Shown here: positions 9,191 to 18,314 of the stretch, piece after piece
Layout: each line of letters starts with the position of its first letter
How positions within the stretch are numbered: position 1 is the stretch's first letter
Source of the DNA: Pseudomonas nitroreducens NBRC 12694
GTDB taxonomy: Bacteria > Pseudomonadota > Gammaproteobacteria > Pseudomonadales > Pseudomonadaceae
Assembly: GCF_002091755.1 (NCBI RefSeq)
Contig: NZ_BDAI01000012.1
Coordinates: 1-64,000, forward strand
Reading direction: 5' to 3'
DNA: 64,000 bases
Translations under genes and position numbers: made by a program
Notes under the pieces: model-generated
The model's database searches: none
The model's input: only the letters and a program-made list of their open reading frames with translations
Told to the model about the DNA's origin: nothing

Positions 9191-9323
9191 CGATGAGTGA
9201 AACGAAGAGTTACCCATTAATGACTGAAGGCAGGGGCCTTCAGGATCATCCCGACTATCCTTCCCTGCTCATGCATTGACGCGTCCGCTGCCCTGGAGCG
9301 GGCCGGGCGCATGGGGGAACATC

Positions 9324-10097
9324 ATGAATCGGACTTTGCTGGCAGTCGCCACCCTGGCGGCCAGCGCCGCGCTCATCGGTTGCGCAGGGGCACCGCAGAT
9401 GAGCTGGGACCGGGTGGGGGATTCGGCGCAGCGTGCAGTCACCAGCGCCGACGTCTGGGCGCCGGTGGCTGGCGCGGCGGTGATCGCCGCAGGCAATTGG
9501 GACCACAAGTGGCAGAAATCGGCGAGCAACCACGACTGGTTCTTCGGCGGCGACGCCAACCAGGCCGCCGACCGCATGCTCAACCTCGCCACCGGCCTGA
9601 GCGTCGTCACTGCTTTGGTGGCGTCGCCCAAGGACGTGAGTACCGAGGAGAAATGGAGCTGGCGCGGGCGCAACCTGACCTTGCTGGCGGCGGACCGCTA
9701 CGCGGTGACCGGTTTCGTCGAGGAGGCCAAGGAATGGTCCGGGCGCGAGCGGCCGGACGGAATCCCCGACGACTCCTTCCCGTCCAAGCACACCGCCGTG
9801 ACGGCCGTGCACAACAGCTTCACCCGCCGCAACCTGGACTACATCGACATGAATCCGACCTGGCGCTACACCGCCAAGGCCGGGCTCTACACCCTCGACG
9901 GGCTGACCGCGCTGTCGCGTGTGGAGGGAGACAAGCATTACCCCACCGACGTTCTGGTCGGGATGGCGGTGGGCAACTTCTTCGCCAACTTCACCTACAA
10001 CCTGTTCCTCGAAGGGCCGGAAAGTCAGCGCTACAACGTGGCGGTGGTGCCGGAAACCGGCGGTGGCATGAGCCTGCGCGCGGCGATGCTGTTCTGA
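9324..10097 (+). CDS. PAP2-family phosphatase lipoprotein
   Basis: Exported 257-residue protein. The start at 9324 is set by a GGGGGAA Shine-Dalgarno and gives a signal peptide with lipobox AALIGC (Cys about 20), so it is probably anchored as a lipoprotein. The three PAP2 phosphatase motifs are visible: KEWSGRERPDG (K-x6-RP), SFPSKHT in place of the usual PSGH, and SRVEGDKHYPTD (SR-x5-H-x3-D). Unlike most PAP2 enzymes it lacks obvious multiple transmembrane helices. Substrate unknown (lipid phosphate or small phosphoester). It lies in the segment not shared with either flanking PAO1-type block. Confidence 0.8.
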   Translation: MNRTLLAVATLAASAALIGCAGAPQMSWDRVGDSAQRAVTSADVWAPVAGAAVIAAGNWDHKWQKSASNHDWFFGGDANQAADRMLNLATGLSVVTALVASPKDVSTEEKWSWRGRNLTLLAADRYAVTGFVEEAKEWSGRERPDGIPDDSFPSKHTAVTAVHNSFTRRNLDYIDMNPTWRYTAKAGLYTLDGLTALSRVEGDKHYPTDVLVGMAVGNFFANFTYNLFLEGPESQRYNVAVVPETGGGMSLRAAMLF

Positions 10098-10161
10098 GGT
10101 TGGCGCGCCGCGCTGGGCAGCGTCTAGTCTTGCCGGAGCTTCTCCCTGGACGACGTCCCCG

Positions 10162-10896
10162 ATGCCGCTGCGCCTGTTGCTGACCCTGCTGTTCCTGTGC
10201 GTTTCCTGCGCGGCGCAAGCCGACGAAGTGCTGCGCATCGCAGCGGATCGCTGGCCGCCCTATGCGGACCGCCAGTTGCCCGGCAATGGCGTGGCGGTGC
10301 ATCTGGTACAGGCGGCGCTCAAGCGCGCCGGCTATGCCAGTGAATACATCGAAGTGCCCTGGCCGCGCGTGCTGCACGGTGTGGCGAACGGCGAGTACGA
10401 CCTGGTGGCGGACGCCTGGTATACGCCGGAGCGGGAGTCCTTCGGCGTGTATTCCGAGCCCTACCTGGTCAACCGCGTGCGCCTGATCAAGCGCCAGGGT
10501 TCGCCGATTGCCTATGGCAAGCTGGCCGACCTGTATCCGTACCGCATCGCCATGGTGCGTGGCTACGCGTACTCCGAGGCCTTCGACAACGACCCGAAAC
10601 TGCAGCGGGTGCCGGTGTTCAGCTTCGTCAACGCGGCGCTGATGCTGCAGGCCGGGCGGGTGGACCTGACGCTGGAAGACGAGATCACCGCGCGCGTGCA
10701 TTTCAACGGCGACCTCGCCGAACTCAAGGGGCAGCTGGAGTTCCTCCCGGTGCCGCTGGCCGAGAACGGCCTGCACATTCTTGTCGGCCGGCATAACCCG
10801 CACCATGCCGAGATAATCGAGGCCTTCAACAAGGCGATCCGCGAGATGCGTGCGGATGGCAGCTACGACCAACTGATGCGCGAGTACGGTCTCTGA
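10162..10896 (+). CDS. Periplasmic solute-binding protein (SBP_bac_3 family)
   Basis: Signal peptide (MPLRLLLTLLFLCVSCAAQA) followed by a type II periplasmic-binding fold of the polar amino-acid family (RIAADRWPPYA ... GVAVHLVQAALKRAGY ... PWPRVLHGVANGEYDLVADAW), 244 residues in total. There is no adjacent permease or ATPase gene, so it is an orphan. Such orphans often sense or scavenge ligands rather than feed a dedicated transporter; the ligand cannot be told. It starts 64 nt after the PAP2 gene and is followed by a REP element. Confidence 0.8.
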   Translation: MPLRLLLTLLFLCVSCAAQADEVLRIAADRWPPYADRQLPGNGVAVHLVQAALKRAGYASEYIEVPWPRVLHGVANGEYDLVADAWYTPERESFGVYSEPYLVNRVRLIKRQGSPIAYGKLADLYPYRIAMVRGYAYSEAFDNDPKLQRVPVFSFVNAALMLQAGRVDLTLEDEITARVHFNGDLAELKGQLEFLPVPLAENGLHILVGRHNPHHAEIIEAFNKAIREMRADGSYDQLMREYGL

Positions 10897-10915
10897 CAGG
10901 GCTTGGGGCTCTCTA

Positions 10916-11008
10916 TAGGAGCGAGCTTGCTCACGAGCCCCGTTTCACGCCTGACCATCCGGTGCAATGCGTTCGCGAGCAAGAACTGGGCGTCCCCCTC
11001 GCTCCTAC
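10916..11008. repeat. Pseudomonas REP pair, family A (copy 1)
   Basis: Two inverted arms, TAGGAGCGAGCTTGCTC and its degenerate partner ending CCCCCTCGCTCCTA, separated by about 55 nt. Same family as the copies near 13328, 23905, 31384, 47631, 50425 and 59412. Sits between convergent genes and may act as a bidirectional terminator. Confidence 0.8.
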
Positions 11009-11015
11009 AAAAGCG

Positions 11016-13211
11016 TCAGGCGGCTTCGGTCTGCTCCGCGCCGATGTCTTTCTTCAGCAGGTGCGCCGCCAGAGTGCGCAATGGCGTGAGCTGTCGGCAG
11101 ATGAGCGCCAGTTGGGTCTGCACCAGGCGGTGGGCGTCATCCTGTTCATCGGGCAGCTCTTCCAGGCGCTTGGCCAGCGTGTCTTCCTCGTCGCTGTAGA
11201 TGGCCACCGGGCGCCGCTCGTTGAGGCGCGCGGCGATGTCGTCGAGGCTGGCGGTGAGGCGCTCGGCGGCCTCGGCGATGAGGTCGTCGTTGACGTCCGG
11301 CGGCAGCTGGTTGCGGTGCGCGCCGAGGGCGGAAAGGTAGCTGAGCAGGGTATGGGACAGCACCAGGAAGCGGAAGCCGATCTCCGCGTCCTTCCGGAAG
11401 TGGCCGGGCTCGAGCAGCATGTTCGACAGGGTGGTGGAGAGCGTCGCGTCGGCGTTGTGCGCGTTGCGCCGGGCAGTACGGTAGGCGAGGTCGTCGCGCT
11501 TGCCGTTGGCGTACTGCTGCATGATTTCCCGCAGGTAGCGGCTGTTGCACGCCAGGGTGCCGCCGACCAGCCGGTGCAGGCTGCGCCCGTGCCAGTCGGG
11601 CAGCACCAGGAACACCGCGATGCCGGCGATCAGCGCGCCGAGCAGGGTATCGAACAGGCGCGGCAGGATCAGCCCGTAGCCGTCGCCCACCTGGTTGAAG
11701 CAGAACAGCACCAGCAGGGTGATCGCCGCCGTCGCCAGGGTGTAGCGGGTACTCCGCGTGGCGAAGAAGGCGACCCCGGCCACTACCGCCAGCAGCGACT
11801 GGATCAGCGGGTTGGGGAACAGGTCGATCAGCGCCCAGCCGGCGACCAGGCCGACCAGCGTGCCGAGTATCCGCTGCACCAGGCGGATGCGCGTGGCGCC
11901 GTAGTTCGGCTGGCAGACGAACACCGTGGTGAGCATGATCCAGTAACCCTGGGTCGGGTGGATCAGGTGCAGCACGCCGTAGCCGGCAGCCAGCGCCAGT
12001 GACAGGCGCAGGGCGTGGCGGAACAGCAGCGAGGTCGGCGAAATCTGCAGGCGGATGCGCTCCAGGGCATCCTTGAACGAGCGCGGCGAGCGGTCCAGCA
12101 GGGTGCTGTCCTGTTCGTCGTCCAGCGCATCGGGATTGCTCGCGCCGCTGAGCTTGCGGTCCAGCGTGGTGAGGTTGGCCGCCAGGGCGCCGAGGGAGCG
12201 CAGCAGGCCGCGCCAGGCCGGGTTACCCTGCTGGCGCAGGTGTTCCAGCGAGGCGTTGAGGTCGGCCAGGGCCAGTTCGCTGTCGTTGTAGTCGAACGGC
12301 TGGCGCAGCTGGATCGCCTTCGCCAGTGCCTTGCACGCCTTGCCCTGCTGGTTGAGCAGACGCTGGCAACGGAACAGCACATCGCTGTGGAAGAACGCCT
12401 CGGCCAACTGGTTGTACGGATAGTGCGAGGAACTGGCCCGCTCGTGGACGTCCTGGGCGATGAAGTAGAGCTTCAGGTAGCGGCTGATCTTCGGGCTCGG
12501 CCTGCCGTGGGAGAGGCGCGCCAGGATGGTTTCCTTGGCCTGGTTCAGCGCCACCACCACGCGGCCGTTCTGCCGCGCCAGGGCCAGGCGCTGGGCCTCG
12601 ACATCCAGGTGGCGCAGCGGCTCCAGCAGGGTCGACTTTATCTTCAGGTACTCGCCCAGTTCGAGGAACAGCTTCGCCAGGCTCTGTTGCACCGGTTGAT
12701 TGGCGAACAGCGCGTTCCACAGTACCGAGAGCAGCCCGTACCAGCCGGCGCCGGCCACCAGCAGCAGGGGCTCGCGCCAGAAGTCGGCGGGCGTGCCGCC
12801 GCGCTGGTCGACGCCGATCATGGTGTAGATCGACAGGATCAGGGTCGCCGAGGCGATGGCCGCGTAGCGCTCGCCCAGGGCTCCGAGCAGCGTCATCGCG
12901 AAGGTCGAGAGCGCCAGCCCGGCGACAAAAAGGGGCGGGTAGGGGAACAGCAGTTCCACCGCCAGCGAGGCGATGCTGAAACAGGCCAGCGTCACCAGCA
13001 GCGCCTGCAGGCGGCCGAGCCAGTGATCGTCGGTTTCCGCCAGGGCGCTGGCGATGACCCCGAGGAACAGCGGGATCACCAGCTCCGGTCGGCCCTGCAG
13101 CCAGCACGTGAGCATGACTCCGCTGAGGGCAACGAATACCCGCAGGCTGTAGGCGAACTTGTCCAGCGCCCAGAGGCGCTGCAGAGACTGGAGCAGTGGA
13201 GAGGAGAGCAT
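11016..13211 (-). CDS. YccS-like FUSC-family inner-membrane protein
   Basis: A 731-residue protein with two membrane blocks (about 20-165 and 395-520) separated by a cytoplasmic region. Each block contains several hydrophobic helices (for example LVIPLFLGVIASALAE and LALAAGYGVLHLIHPTQGYW). This is the layout of the YccS/YhfK branch of the FUSC (fusaric acid resistance-like) superfamily. The function is not established; efflux of aromatic acids is the family guess. Corresponds to PAO1 PA0454 and marks the start of the PA0454-PA0508-type block. Confidence 0.85.
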   Translation of the reverse strand: MLSSPLLQSLQRLWALDKFAYSLRVFVALSGVMLTCWLQGRPELVIPLFLGVIASALAETDDHWLGRLQALLVTLACFSIASLAVELLFPYPPLFVAGLALSTFAMTLLGALGERYAAIASATLILSIYTMIGVDQRGGTPADFWREPLLLVAGAGWYGLLSVLWNALFANQPVQQSLAKLFLELGEYLKIKSTLLEPLRHLDVEAQRLALARQNGRVVVALNQAKETILARLSHGRPSPKISRYLKLYFIAQDVHERASSSHYPYNQLAEAFFHSDVLFRCQRLLNQQGKACKALAKAIQLRQPFDYNDSELALADLNASLEHLRQQGNPAWRGLLRSLGALAANLTTLDRKLSGASNPDALDDEQDSTLLDRSPRSFKDALERIRLQISPTSLLFRHALRLSLALAAGYGVLHLIHPTQGYWIMLTTVFVCQPNYGATRIRLVQRILGTLVGLVAGWALIDLFPNPLIQSLLAVVAGVAFFATRSTRYTLATAAITLLVLFCFNQVGDGYGLILPRLFDTLLGALIAGIAVFLVLPDWHGRSLHRLVGGTLACNSRYLREIMQQYANGKRDDLAYRTARRNAHNADATLSTTLSNMLLEPGHFRKDAEIGFRFLVLSHTLLSYLSALGAHRNQLPPDVNDDLIAEAAERLTASLDDIAARLNERRPVAIYSDEEDTLAKRLEELPDEQDDAHRLVQTQLALICRQLTPLRTLAAHLLKKDIGAEQTEAA

Positions 13212-13327
13212 GCGCGTGCGGACTTCCGAATGTCTGCTGCTCAGACTAGCGGAACGTCTGCCGCGCTGCTATCGCGAGCGCGACACGCTGCTGCGCCTGC
13301 TTACCAACCGTGGCGCGATGCTCTTTG

Positions 13328-13400
13328 CAGGAGCGAGCTTGCTCGCGAACAATGGTTTGCCGGCGATACCGTACGGTTCGCGAGCAAGCTCGCTCCTACA
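13328..13400. repeat. Pseudomonas REP pair, family A (copy 2)
   Basis: Arms AGGAGCGAGCTTGCTCGCGA and its near-perfect inverse TTCGCGAGCAAGCTCGCTCC flank a short spacer. Lies in the 203-bp gap downstream of dbpA and upstream of the YccS-like gene; nothing else is recognisable in that gap. Confidence 0.85.
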
Positions 13401-13414
13401 GAAAGCAGGCAGAG

Positions 13415-14791
13415 CTAGAGAATCCGCGCCTTGAACGAACGGCCCTTGATCTTGCCTTCGTTGAAGTGCTTCAGCGCCTGCCTGGCGACGTCACGTTCCA
13501 CGGCGACGAACGCCTGGAAGTCGAAGATGGCGATCTTGCCGACCTGCGTGCCCTTGAGTCCCGCGTCGCCGGTCAGCCCGCCGAGGATATCGCCGGGGCG
13601 CAGCTTGTCCTTGCGCCCGCCGGCGATGGCCAGGGTGGTCATCGGCGGCAGCAGCGGGGCGTCGTTGGCCTTGAGGAAGTCGATGCGCTCCCAGTTCAGT
13701 GGCGCACCCTGCAGGTCTTCGATGGCCTGGGCGCGGCTGGCTTCGGCCGGCGTCACCAGCGACAGCGCCAGGCCCTTCTCGCCGGCGCGGCCGCTGCGCC
13801 CGATGCGGTGCACATGGACCTGCGCATCGCGCGACAGCTCGACGTTGATCACCGCTTCCAGCGCGGCGATGTCCAGCCCGCGGGCGGCCACGTCGGTGGC
13901 CACCAGCACGCTGCAGCTGCGGTTGGCGAACATGGTCAGCACCTGGTCGCGCTCGCGCTGCTCGAGGTCACCGTGCAGGGCCAGGGCGGAGATCTTGCGT
14001 GCGTTGAGCTGCTCCACCACTTCCATGCACTGCTGGCGGGTATGGCAGAAGGCGACACAGGATTGCGGGCGGAAATGCTGGAGCAGGCGCACGACGGCAT
14101 CGAGGCGCTGCTTGGGATCGATCTCGTAGAAGTGCTGTTCGATCTGGCTGTCGTCGTGCAGTGCTTCCACTTCCACGCGCTCGGGGTTCTTCAGGAACTT
14201 CGCCGCCAGTTGGCCGATGCCGTCGGGGTAGGTAGCGGAGAACAGCAGGGTCTGCCGGCGCGCCGGAGCCTGGTCGATGATGTCGGCGATGCTGTCGTAG
14301 AAGCCCATGTCGAGCATGCGGTCAGCTTCGTCCAGTACCAGGGTGTTCAGGCCGTCGAGCTTGAGGGTGCCGCGGCGCAGGTGTTCCTGAATGCGCCCCG
14401 GCGTACCGACCACCACGTGGGCGCCGTGCTCCAGCGATCCGATCTGCGGGCCGAAGGGCGTACCGCCGCAGAGGGTCAGCACCTTGATGTTGTCGGCGGC
14501 GCGGGCGAGGCGGCGGATCTCCTTGGCGACCTGGTCGGCCAGCTCGCGAGTCGGGCACAGCACCAGTGCCTGGCAGCCGAAATAACGCGGATTCAGCGGG
14601 CTGAGCAGGCCGATGCCGAAGGCGGCGGTCTTGCCGCTACCAGTCTTGGCCTGGGCGATCAGATCGCGGCCCTTGAGGATCGCCGGCAGGGCGGCGGCCT
14701 GGATCGGCGTCATCTCGCGGTAACCGAGAGAATCGAGGTTGGCCAGCAGGTCGGCCGACAGCGCGAGGGTGGAAAATGCAGAGGTGGTCAC
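13415..14791 (-). CDS. dbpA: ATP-dependent RNA helicase DbpA
   Basis: DEAD-box RNA helicase for 50S subunit assembly, acting on 23S rRNA hairpin 92. Visible motifs: Q motif (TPIQAAALP), Walker A AKTGSGKT, DEAD (VLDEADRMLDMGF), SAT (LFSATYP), and HRIGRSGRAG. The C-terminal RNA-binding DbpA domain starts at about residue 385 (KLRPGDILGGLTGDAG). I place the start at a GTG at 14791 (VTTSAFSTLALS), giving 458 residues, the family length; an upstream ATG would add 27 unlikely residues. The 320-bp gap separates it from the divergent cold-shock gene, a sensible pairing. PAO1 equivalent PA0455. Confidence 0.93.
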   Translation of the reverse strand: MTTSAFSTLALSADLLANLDSLGYREMTPIQAAALPAILKGRDLIAQAKTGSGKTAAFGIGLLSPLNPRYFGCQALVLCPTRELADQVAKEIRRLARAADNIKVLTLCGGTPFGPQIGSLEHGAHVVVGTPGRIQEHLRRGTLKLDGLNTLVLDEADRMLDMGFYDSIADIIDQAPARRQTLLFSATYPDGIGQLAAKFLKNPERVEVEALHDDSQIEQHFYEIDPKQRLDAVVRLLQHFRPQSCVAFCHTRQQCMEVVEQLNARKISALALHGDLEQRERDQVLTMFANRSCSVLVATDVAARGLDIAALEAVINVELSRDAQVHVHRIGRSGRAGEKGLALSLVTPAEASRAQAIEDLQGAPLNWERIDFLKANDAPLLPPMTTLAIAGGRKDKLRPGDILGGLTGDAGLKGTQVGKIAIFDFQAFVAVERDVARQALKHFNEGKIKGRSFKARIL

Positions 14792-15111
14792 GAAGGGAGC
14801 CCGGGTGAATCCATATGGCCGCGCAGTGTAGCAGGAGAGCCCCTCAAAAGGGCTGAGAAGCCTGTATGGCAAGGGTTTGAGGCCACTCGTCAGAATTTCT
14901 CCAAGTAGCGATGAACGGTTTTTTCAAGAGATTCGCTTTCCGCAGATTTTTATCGTAGAGTTTCCGGACTGTGTTTGCATGGGTCGCCGTCGATCGTGAC
15001 CTGATGCGGTCGGTTATTCCACCCCGTCCTGCTCGACTCCTTGTAACTCCTTGCAACTCAGTTCCTGGCCATTCGTGGCTAATTTCAAAAATACGTTCCA
15101 AGGAGAACACC
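14792..15111. other. Divergent intergenic region, dbpA / cold-shock gene
   Basis: 320 bp without a gene between dbpA and the cold-shock gene. It must hold both promoters and probably the long 5' leader typical of cold-shock mRNAs. It is AT-richer near 14930-14960 (TTTTTTCAAGAG, TTTTTATCGTAG). No promoter with good hexamer spacing was found by eye. Confidence 0.6.
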
Positions 15112-15321
15112 ATGTCGAATCGTCAGAACGGCACCGTCAAGTGGTTCAACGAGACCAAAGGCTACGGCTTCATTACCCCGGAAAGCGGCCCGGACGTGTT
15201 CGTACACTTCCGCGCTATCGAAGGTAACGGCTTCAAGACTCTGGCCGAAGGCCAGAAGGTCAGCTTCGAAGTCGTGCAGGGCCAGAAAGGCATGCAGGCC
15301 GAGCGCGTGCAGGTGATCTAA
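15112..15321 (+). CDS. Cold-shock domain protein (CspA family)
   Basis: A 69-residue single-domain nucleic-acid chaperone. RNP1 (GYGFITP) and RNP2 (VFVHFRAI) are both present. The ATG at 15112 (MSNRQNGTVKWFNETKG) is fixed by an AAGGAG Shine-Dalgarno 7 nt upstream. Followed by a perfect terminator, so monocistronic. Equivalent to PAO1 PA0456. I do not assign a specific csp letter. Confidence 0.95.
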   Translation: MSNRQNGTVKWFNETKGYGFITPESGPDVFVHFRAIEGNGFKTLAEGQKVSFEVVQGQKGMQAERVQVI

Positions 15322-15346
15322 GATCCCCTGGCGTCAGCCGAAAAAG

Positions 15347-15377
15347 AACCCCGGGTGGAAACATCCGGGGTTTTTTA
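15347..15377 (+). terminator. Rho-independent terminator of cold-shock gene
   Basis: Stem AACCCCGGGTG / CATCCGGGGTT (11 bp with one G-T pair), GAAA loop, then TTTTTTATT. Confidence 0.93.
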
Positions 15378-15433
15378 TTGCCTATGTCCTTGTCGCCTAT
15401 AGTGCTGCCATCGATTTTCCGGAGCTGCCATCC

Positions 15434-15943
15434 ATGCCATCGCCCGCCTTCCGCCTGCTGCTCGCCGGCCTGCTCGTTTCGGGCGGCGCCCTTGCCGCCG
15501 ACGCGCCCGCCCAGCCCACCTGGGGGTGGGTGGAGACGCTCATGCTGATGCCCGAACAGGCCCCCCTCAAGGCGAAGCTGGATACCGGCGCGCAGACCTC
15601 GGTGATGGACGCGCGCAACATCACGCGCATCAAGAAGAACGACGAGCGCTGGGTACAGTACGACGTGATGCTGACTGACCCGGCGACCGGCAAGGAAGAG
15701 CGCCTGCCTTTCGAGCGGCGTGTCGAGCGCGTGCTCAAGTTCAAGACCGCCAGCGGCGTCGAGCGCGCTCCGGTGGTGCTGATGGACGTCTGCCTGGGCG
15801 GCAAGGTCTACCGTGAGCAGTTCACCCTGCGCGACCGCCAGACCCTGGATTACCCGGTGCTGCTGGGGCGTGGCACCCTGGAACACCTGGGGCCGGTGGA
15901 CGCCTCGAAGACGCAAACCGCCGCGCCGACCTGCAAGCCCTGA
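15434..15943 (+). CDS. Retropepsin-like periplasmic protein (COG4067 family), copy 1
   Basis: A 169-residue protein with a signal peptide (MPSPAFRLLLAGLLVSGGALA). The single aspartic-protease-like domain has the D-T-G-A catalytic triad motif (AKLDTGAQTS) and the downstream hydrophobic-G motif (DYPVLLGRGTLE). The family is annotated as putative ATP-dependent zinc protease, but its fold is that of retroviral aspartic proteases; the physiological substrate is unknown. A paralogue lies at 21213-21734. Its TGA directly abuts the stop of the convergent transporter gene (TGATCA). Confidence 0.82.
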   Translation: MPSPAFRLLLAGLLVSGGALAADAPAQPTWGWVETLMLMPEQAPLKAKLDTGAQTSVMDARNITRIKKNDERWVQYDVMLTDPATGKEERLPFERRVERVLKFKTASGVERAPVVLMDVCLGGKVYREQFTLRDRQTLDYPVLLGRGTLEHLGPVDASKTQTAAPTCKP

Positions 15944-17380
15944 TCAATGCTCGTCGACACCATGCTCGGGTTCGACCCGGCGTGGTGTGGTGCGGCCGTC
16001 TTCGGCGTTGAGCTGGAAGAAGATTGCGGCCGCCAGCATCGAGAGGATGCCGACGCTGAAGTAGGTCGCGTGGAAGGCCGACAGCACATCGCCCTGCACG
16101 CTTTCCTGATCGCCCGTGAACCCGCCCAGCAGCGCTGCCGCACAGGCGATGCCCATGCCGATGGATAGCTGCATGACCACCGAGAGCAGGCTGTTGCCGG
16201 CGCTGGCGTTGTCGTCGCGCAGATCGATCAGGGTCAGGGTGTTCATCGCAGTGAACTGCAGCGAGTTGATCCCGCCCAGCACTGCCAACTGCACCAGCAG
16301 CAGCGCGTAAGGGGTGTCCTGGTCGACCAGGCCGAGGCTGGCGATCATCGCGCCCAGCAGCAACGTGTTGCTGACCAGCAATTTGCGATAGCCGAACAGG
16401 TCCAGCAGCGGTCGCGCCAGCGACTTGATGACCATGGCCGCCAGGGCCATCGGGATCATGGTCATGCCCGCCCGCGATGGCGAGAAGCCCAGGCCGATCT
16501 GCAGCAGCAGCGGGGTGAGGAAGGGCAGGGAGCCGCTGCCCAGGCGCGCGAACAGGTTGCCCAGTACGCCCACGGCGAAGGTGCGCGTGGCGAACAGCGA
16601 CGGTGGGAACAGCGGTGCTTCGATGCGCAGCGCACGCAGCCAGTAAGCCGCCAGCAGTACCAGCCCGCCCACCAGCAACAGGACCACGCGCACGTGGGGC
16701 ATGTGCAGTTCGCCCAGGCCTTCGAGAGCGATGGTGATCAGCACCATGGCGCCACCGAACAGCAGGAAACCGATCGAGTCGAAACGCGTCGCGCGAACAC
16801 CGTGCAGGTCGGGCATCAGGCGCAGGGCGACGATGAAGCCCACCAGCCCGACCGGCAGGTTGATCAGGAAGATCCAGTGCCAGCTGGCGTACTCCACCAG
16901 CCAGCCACCCAGCGTGGGGCCGGCCAGCGGCCCGAGCAGGCCGGGAATGGTGACGAAGCTGAGGATGCGCACCAGCTCCGTGCGCGGGTACACGCGCAGG
17001 ATCACCAGGCGCCCTACCGGCATCATCAGCGCGCCGCCGATACCCTGCACCACGCGGGCGCCGACCAGGGTGCCGAGGCTGGGCGAGAGCGCGCAGAGCA
17101 GCGAGCCGAAGCTGAACAGGAAGATCGCGAAGAGGAACACCCGACGGGTGCCGAAACGGTCGGAGATCCAGCCGGAAGAGGGGATCAGCAGCGCCACGGT
17201 GAGCAGGTAGGCGATCACCACGCCCTGCATGCGCAGCGGGTCCTCGTCCAGCGAGCGGGCCATGCTCGGCAGCGCGGTGTTGAGGATGGTGCCGTCCAGG
17301 GCCTGCATGAAGAAGGCGATGGCCACCAGCCAGGGCAGCAGGCGAGCCACGCGGGGCGTGAGAATGAAGGGGTCGCTCAT
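15944..17380 (-). CDS. MFS drug exporter, DHA2 family (MdtD-like)
   Basis: A 478-residue major facilitator protein closely resembling E. coli MdtD. Matching segments are FFMQALDGTILNTALPSMA (motif C-like start), GWISDRFGTRRVF (motif A), GPTLGGWLVEYASWHWIFLI and LQFTAMNTLTLIDLRDDNA. It probably has 13-14 helices and exports drugs or metabolites using the proton gradient. I chose the ATG at 17380 (MSDPFILTPRVARLLPW); the reading frame is open further upstream but without transporter sequence. Corresponds to PAO1 PA0458. No adaptor or outer-membrane partner is nearby. Confidence 0.88.
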   Translation of the reverse strand: MSDPFILTPRVARLLPWLVAIAFFMQALDGTILNTALPSMARSLDEDPLRMQGVVIAYLLTVALLIPSSGWISDRFGTRRVFLFAIFLFSFGSLLCALSPSLGTLVGARVVQGIGGALMMPVGRLVILRVYPRTELVRILSFVTIPGLLGPLAGPTLGGWLVEYASWHWIFLINLPVGLVGFIVALRLMPDLHGVRATRFDSIGFLLFGGAMVLITIALEGLGELHMPHVRVVLLLVGGLVLLAAYWLRALRIEAPLFPPSLFATRTFAVGVLGNLFARLGSGSLPFLTPLLLQIGLGFSPSRAGMTMIPMALAAMVIKSLARPLLDLFGYRKLLVSNTLLLGAMIASLGLVDQDTPYALLLVQLAVLGGINSLQFTAMNTLTLIDLRDDNASAGNSLLSVVMQLSIGMGIACAAALLGGFTGDQESVQGDVLSAFHATYFSVGILSMLAAAIFFQLNAEDGRTTPRRVEPEHGVDEH

Positions 17381-17674
17381 GGTCGGTCCGTCAGGCGGGA
17401 ATGGCTCTAGCTTAGGGAATCTTTGGCGGTCGCGGGGGAAATTGCCGCGAGCTGGGTACAACCATGTTCGCGCGGATCGCTCCGCAGTCATTGTACGAAT
17501 GGCCGCCCGTGGACATCGGTGAACAGCGAAAAAGTTCCCGGCCACAGCTCTGCAATCGCAGCGGTCGGCGAAGTTGTGAGCGAGCCGTGCCATTGCCCGA
17601 TCGCGCTGGCCGGGGTGGAACAACGGCCGCGGCGCCCGGTCGATATGGCGTCCGGTATTCCCTTGGAGTCAGCA

Positions 17675-18217
17675 ATGTCCGTCAAACCCCGCGTTACCCT
17701 CGCACTGGCCGCCCTGCTGGCGGCTTCCTCGGCATTTGCCTTCAATCTGGGCGATGCCGCCAAGGCGGTATCCGGCGCGACCGGCGCCGATACCTCGCGG
17801 GTCGCCTCCACCCCGCAGACCAGCGGCCTGCTCAACGCCCTGACCGGCCAGCTCGGCGTCAGCGACGAACAGGCCCTCGGCGGTACCGGCGCCCTGCTGG
17901 GCCTGGCGAAGAACAAGCTCAGCACCGCCGACTATTCGCAGCTGGCGAAGACCGTCCCCGGCCTCGACAAACTCACCGGCAGCAACGCCCTGGGTGGCCT
18001 GGGCGGGCAGCTCGGCAATCTTGGCGGCGGCGCTTCCAGCGGCCTGCTGGGCAACGTCAGCAGCATGGGCGACGTGAGCAAGGCCTTCGGTGCGCTGGGC
18101 ATGGACCAGGACATGACTGGCAAATTCTCCAGCGTGCTGCTGGATTACCTCGGCAAGCAGGGCGCCAACAGCAACCTGCTCGGCACCCTGGGCAGTCTCT
18201 GGGGCACCGGCGCCTGA
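17675..18217 (+). CDS. Exported DUF2780 protein, copy 1
   Basis: A 180-residue protein with a clear signal peptide (MSVKPRVTLALAALLAASSAFA). The body is Gly/Leu/Ser-rich with the DUF2780 pattern LTGQLGVSDEQALGGTGALL near residues 53-75 and a C-terminal segment FGALGMDQDMTGKFSSVLLD ... LLGTLGSLWG. Function unknown; probably periplasmic and helical. GGAG Shine-Dalgarno before the ATG. A second copy starts 97 nt downstream. Nothing is recognisable in the 294-bp gap upstream to the MFS gene other than its presumed divergent promoters. Confidence 0.85.
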   Translation: MSVKPRVTLALAALLAASSAFAFNLGDAAKAVSGATGADTSRVASTPQTSGLLNALTGQLGVSDEQALGGTGALLGLAKNKLSTADYSQLAKTVPGLDKLTGSNALGGLGGQLGNLGGGASSGLLGNVSSMGDVSKAFGALGMDQDMTGKFSSVLLDYLGKQGANSNLLGTLGSLWGTGA

Positions 18218-18314
18218 TATCCGCCGGCCGGCGCGGAACCGCCGCGCCGGGCACCGGTCCTATCGACGATCCGGCCCCGACCTGGGGTCGGACAGCCGTT
18301 CTCCGGAGCCGTCG

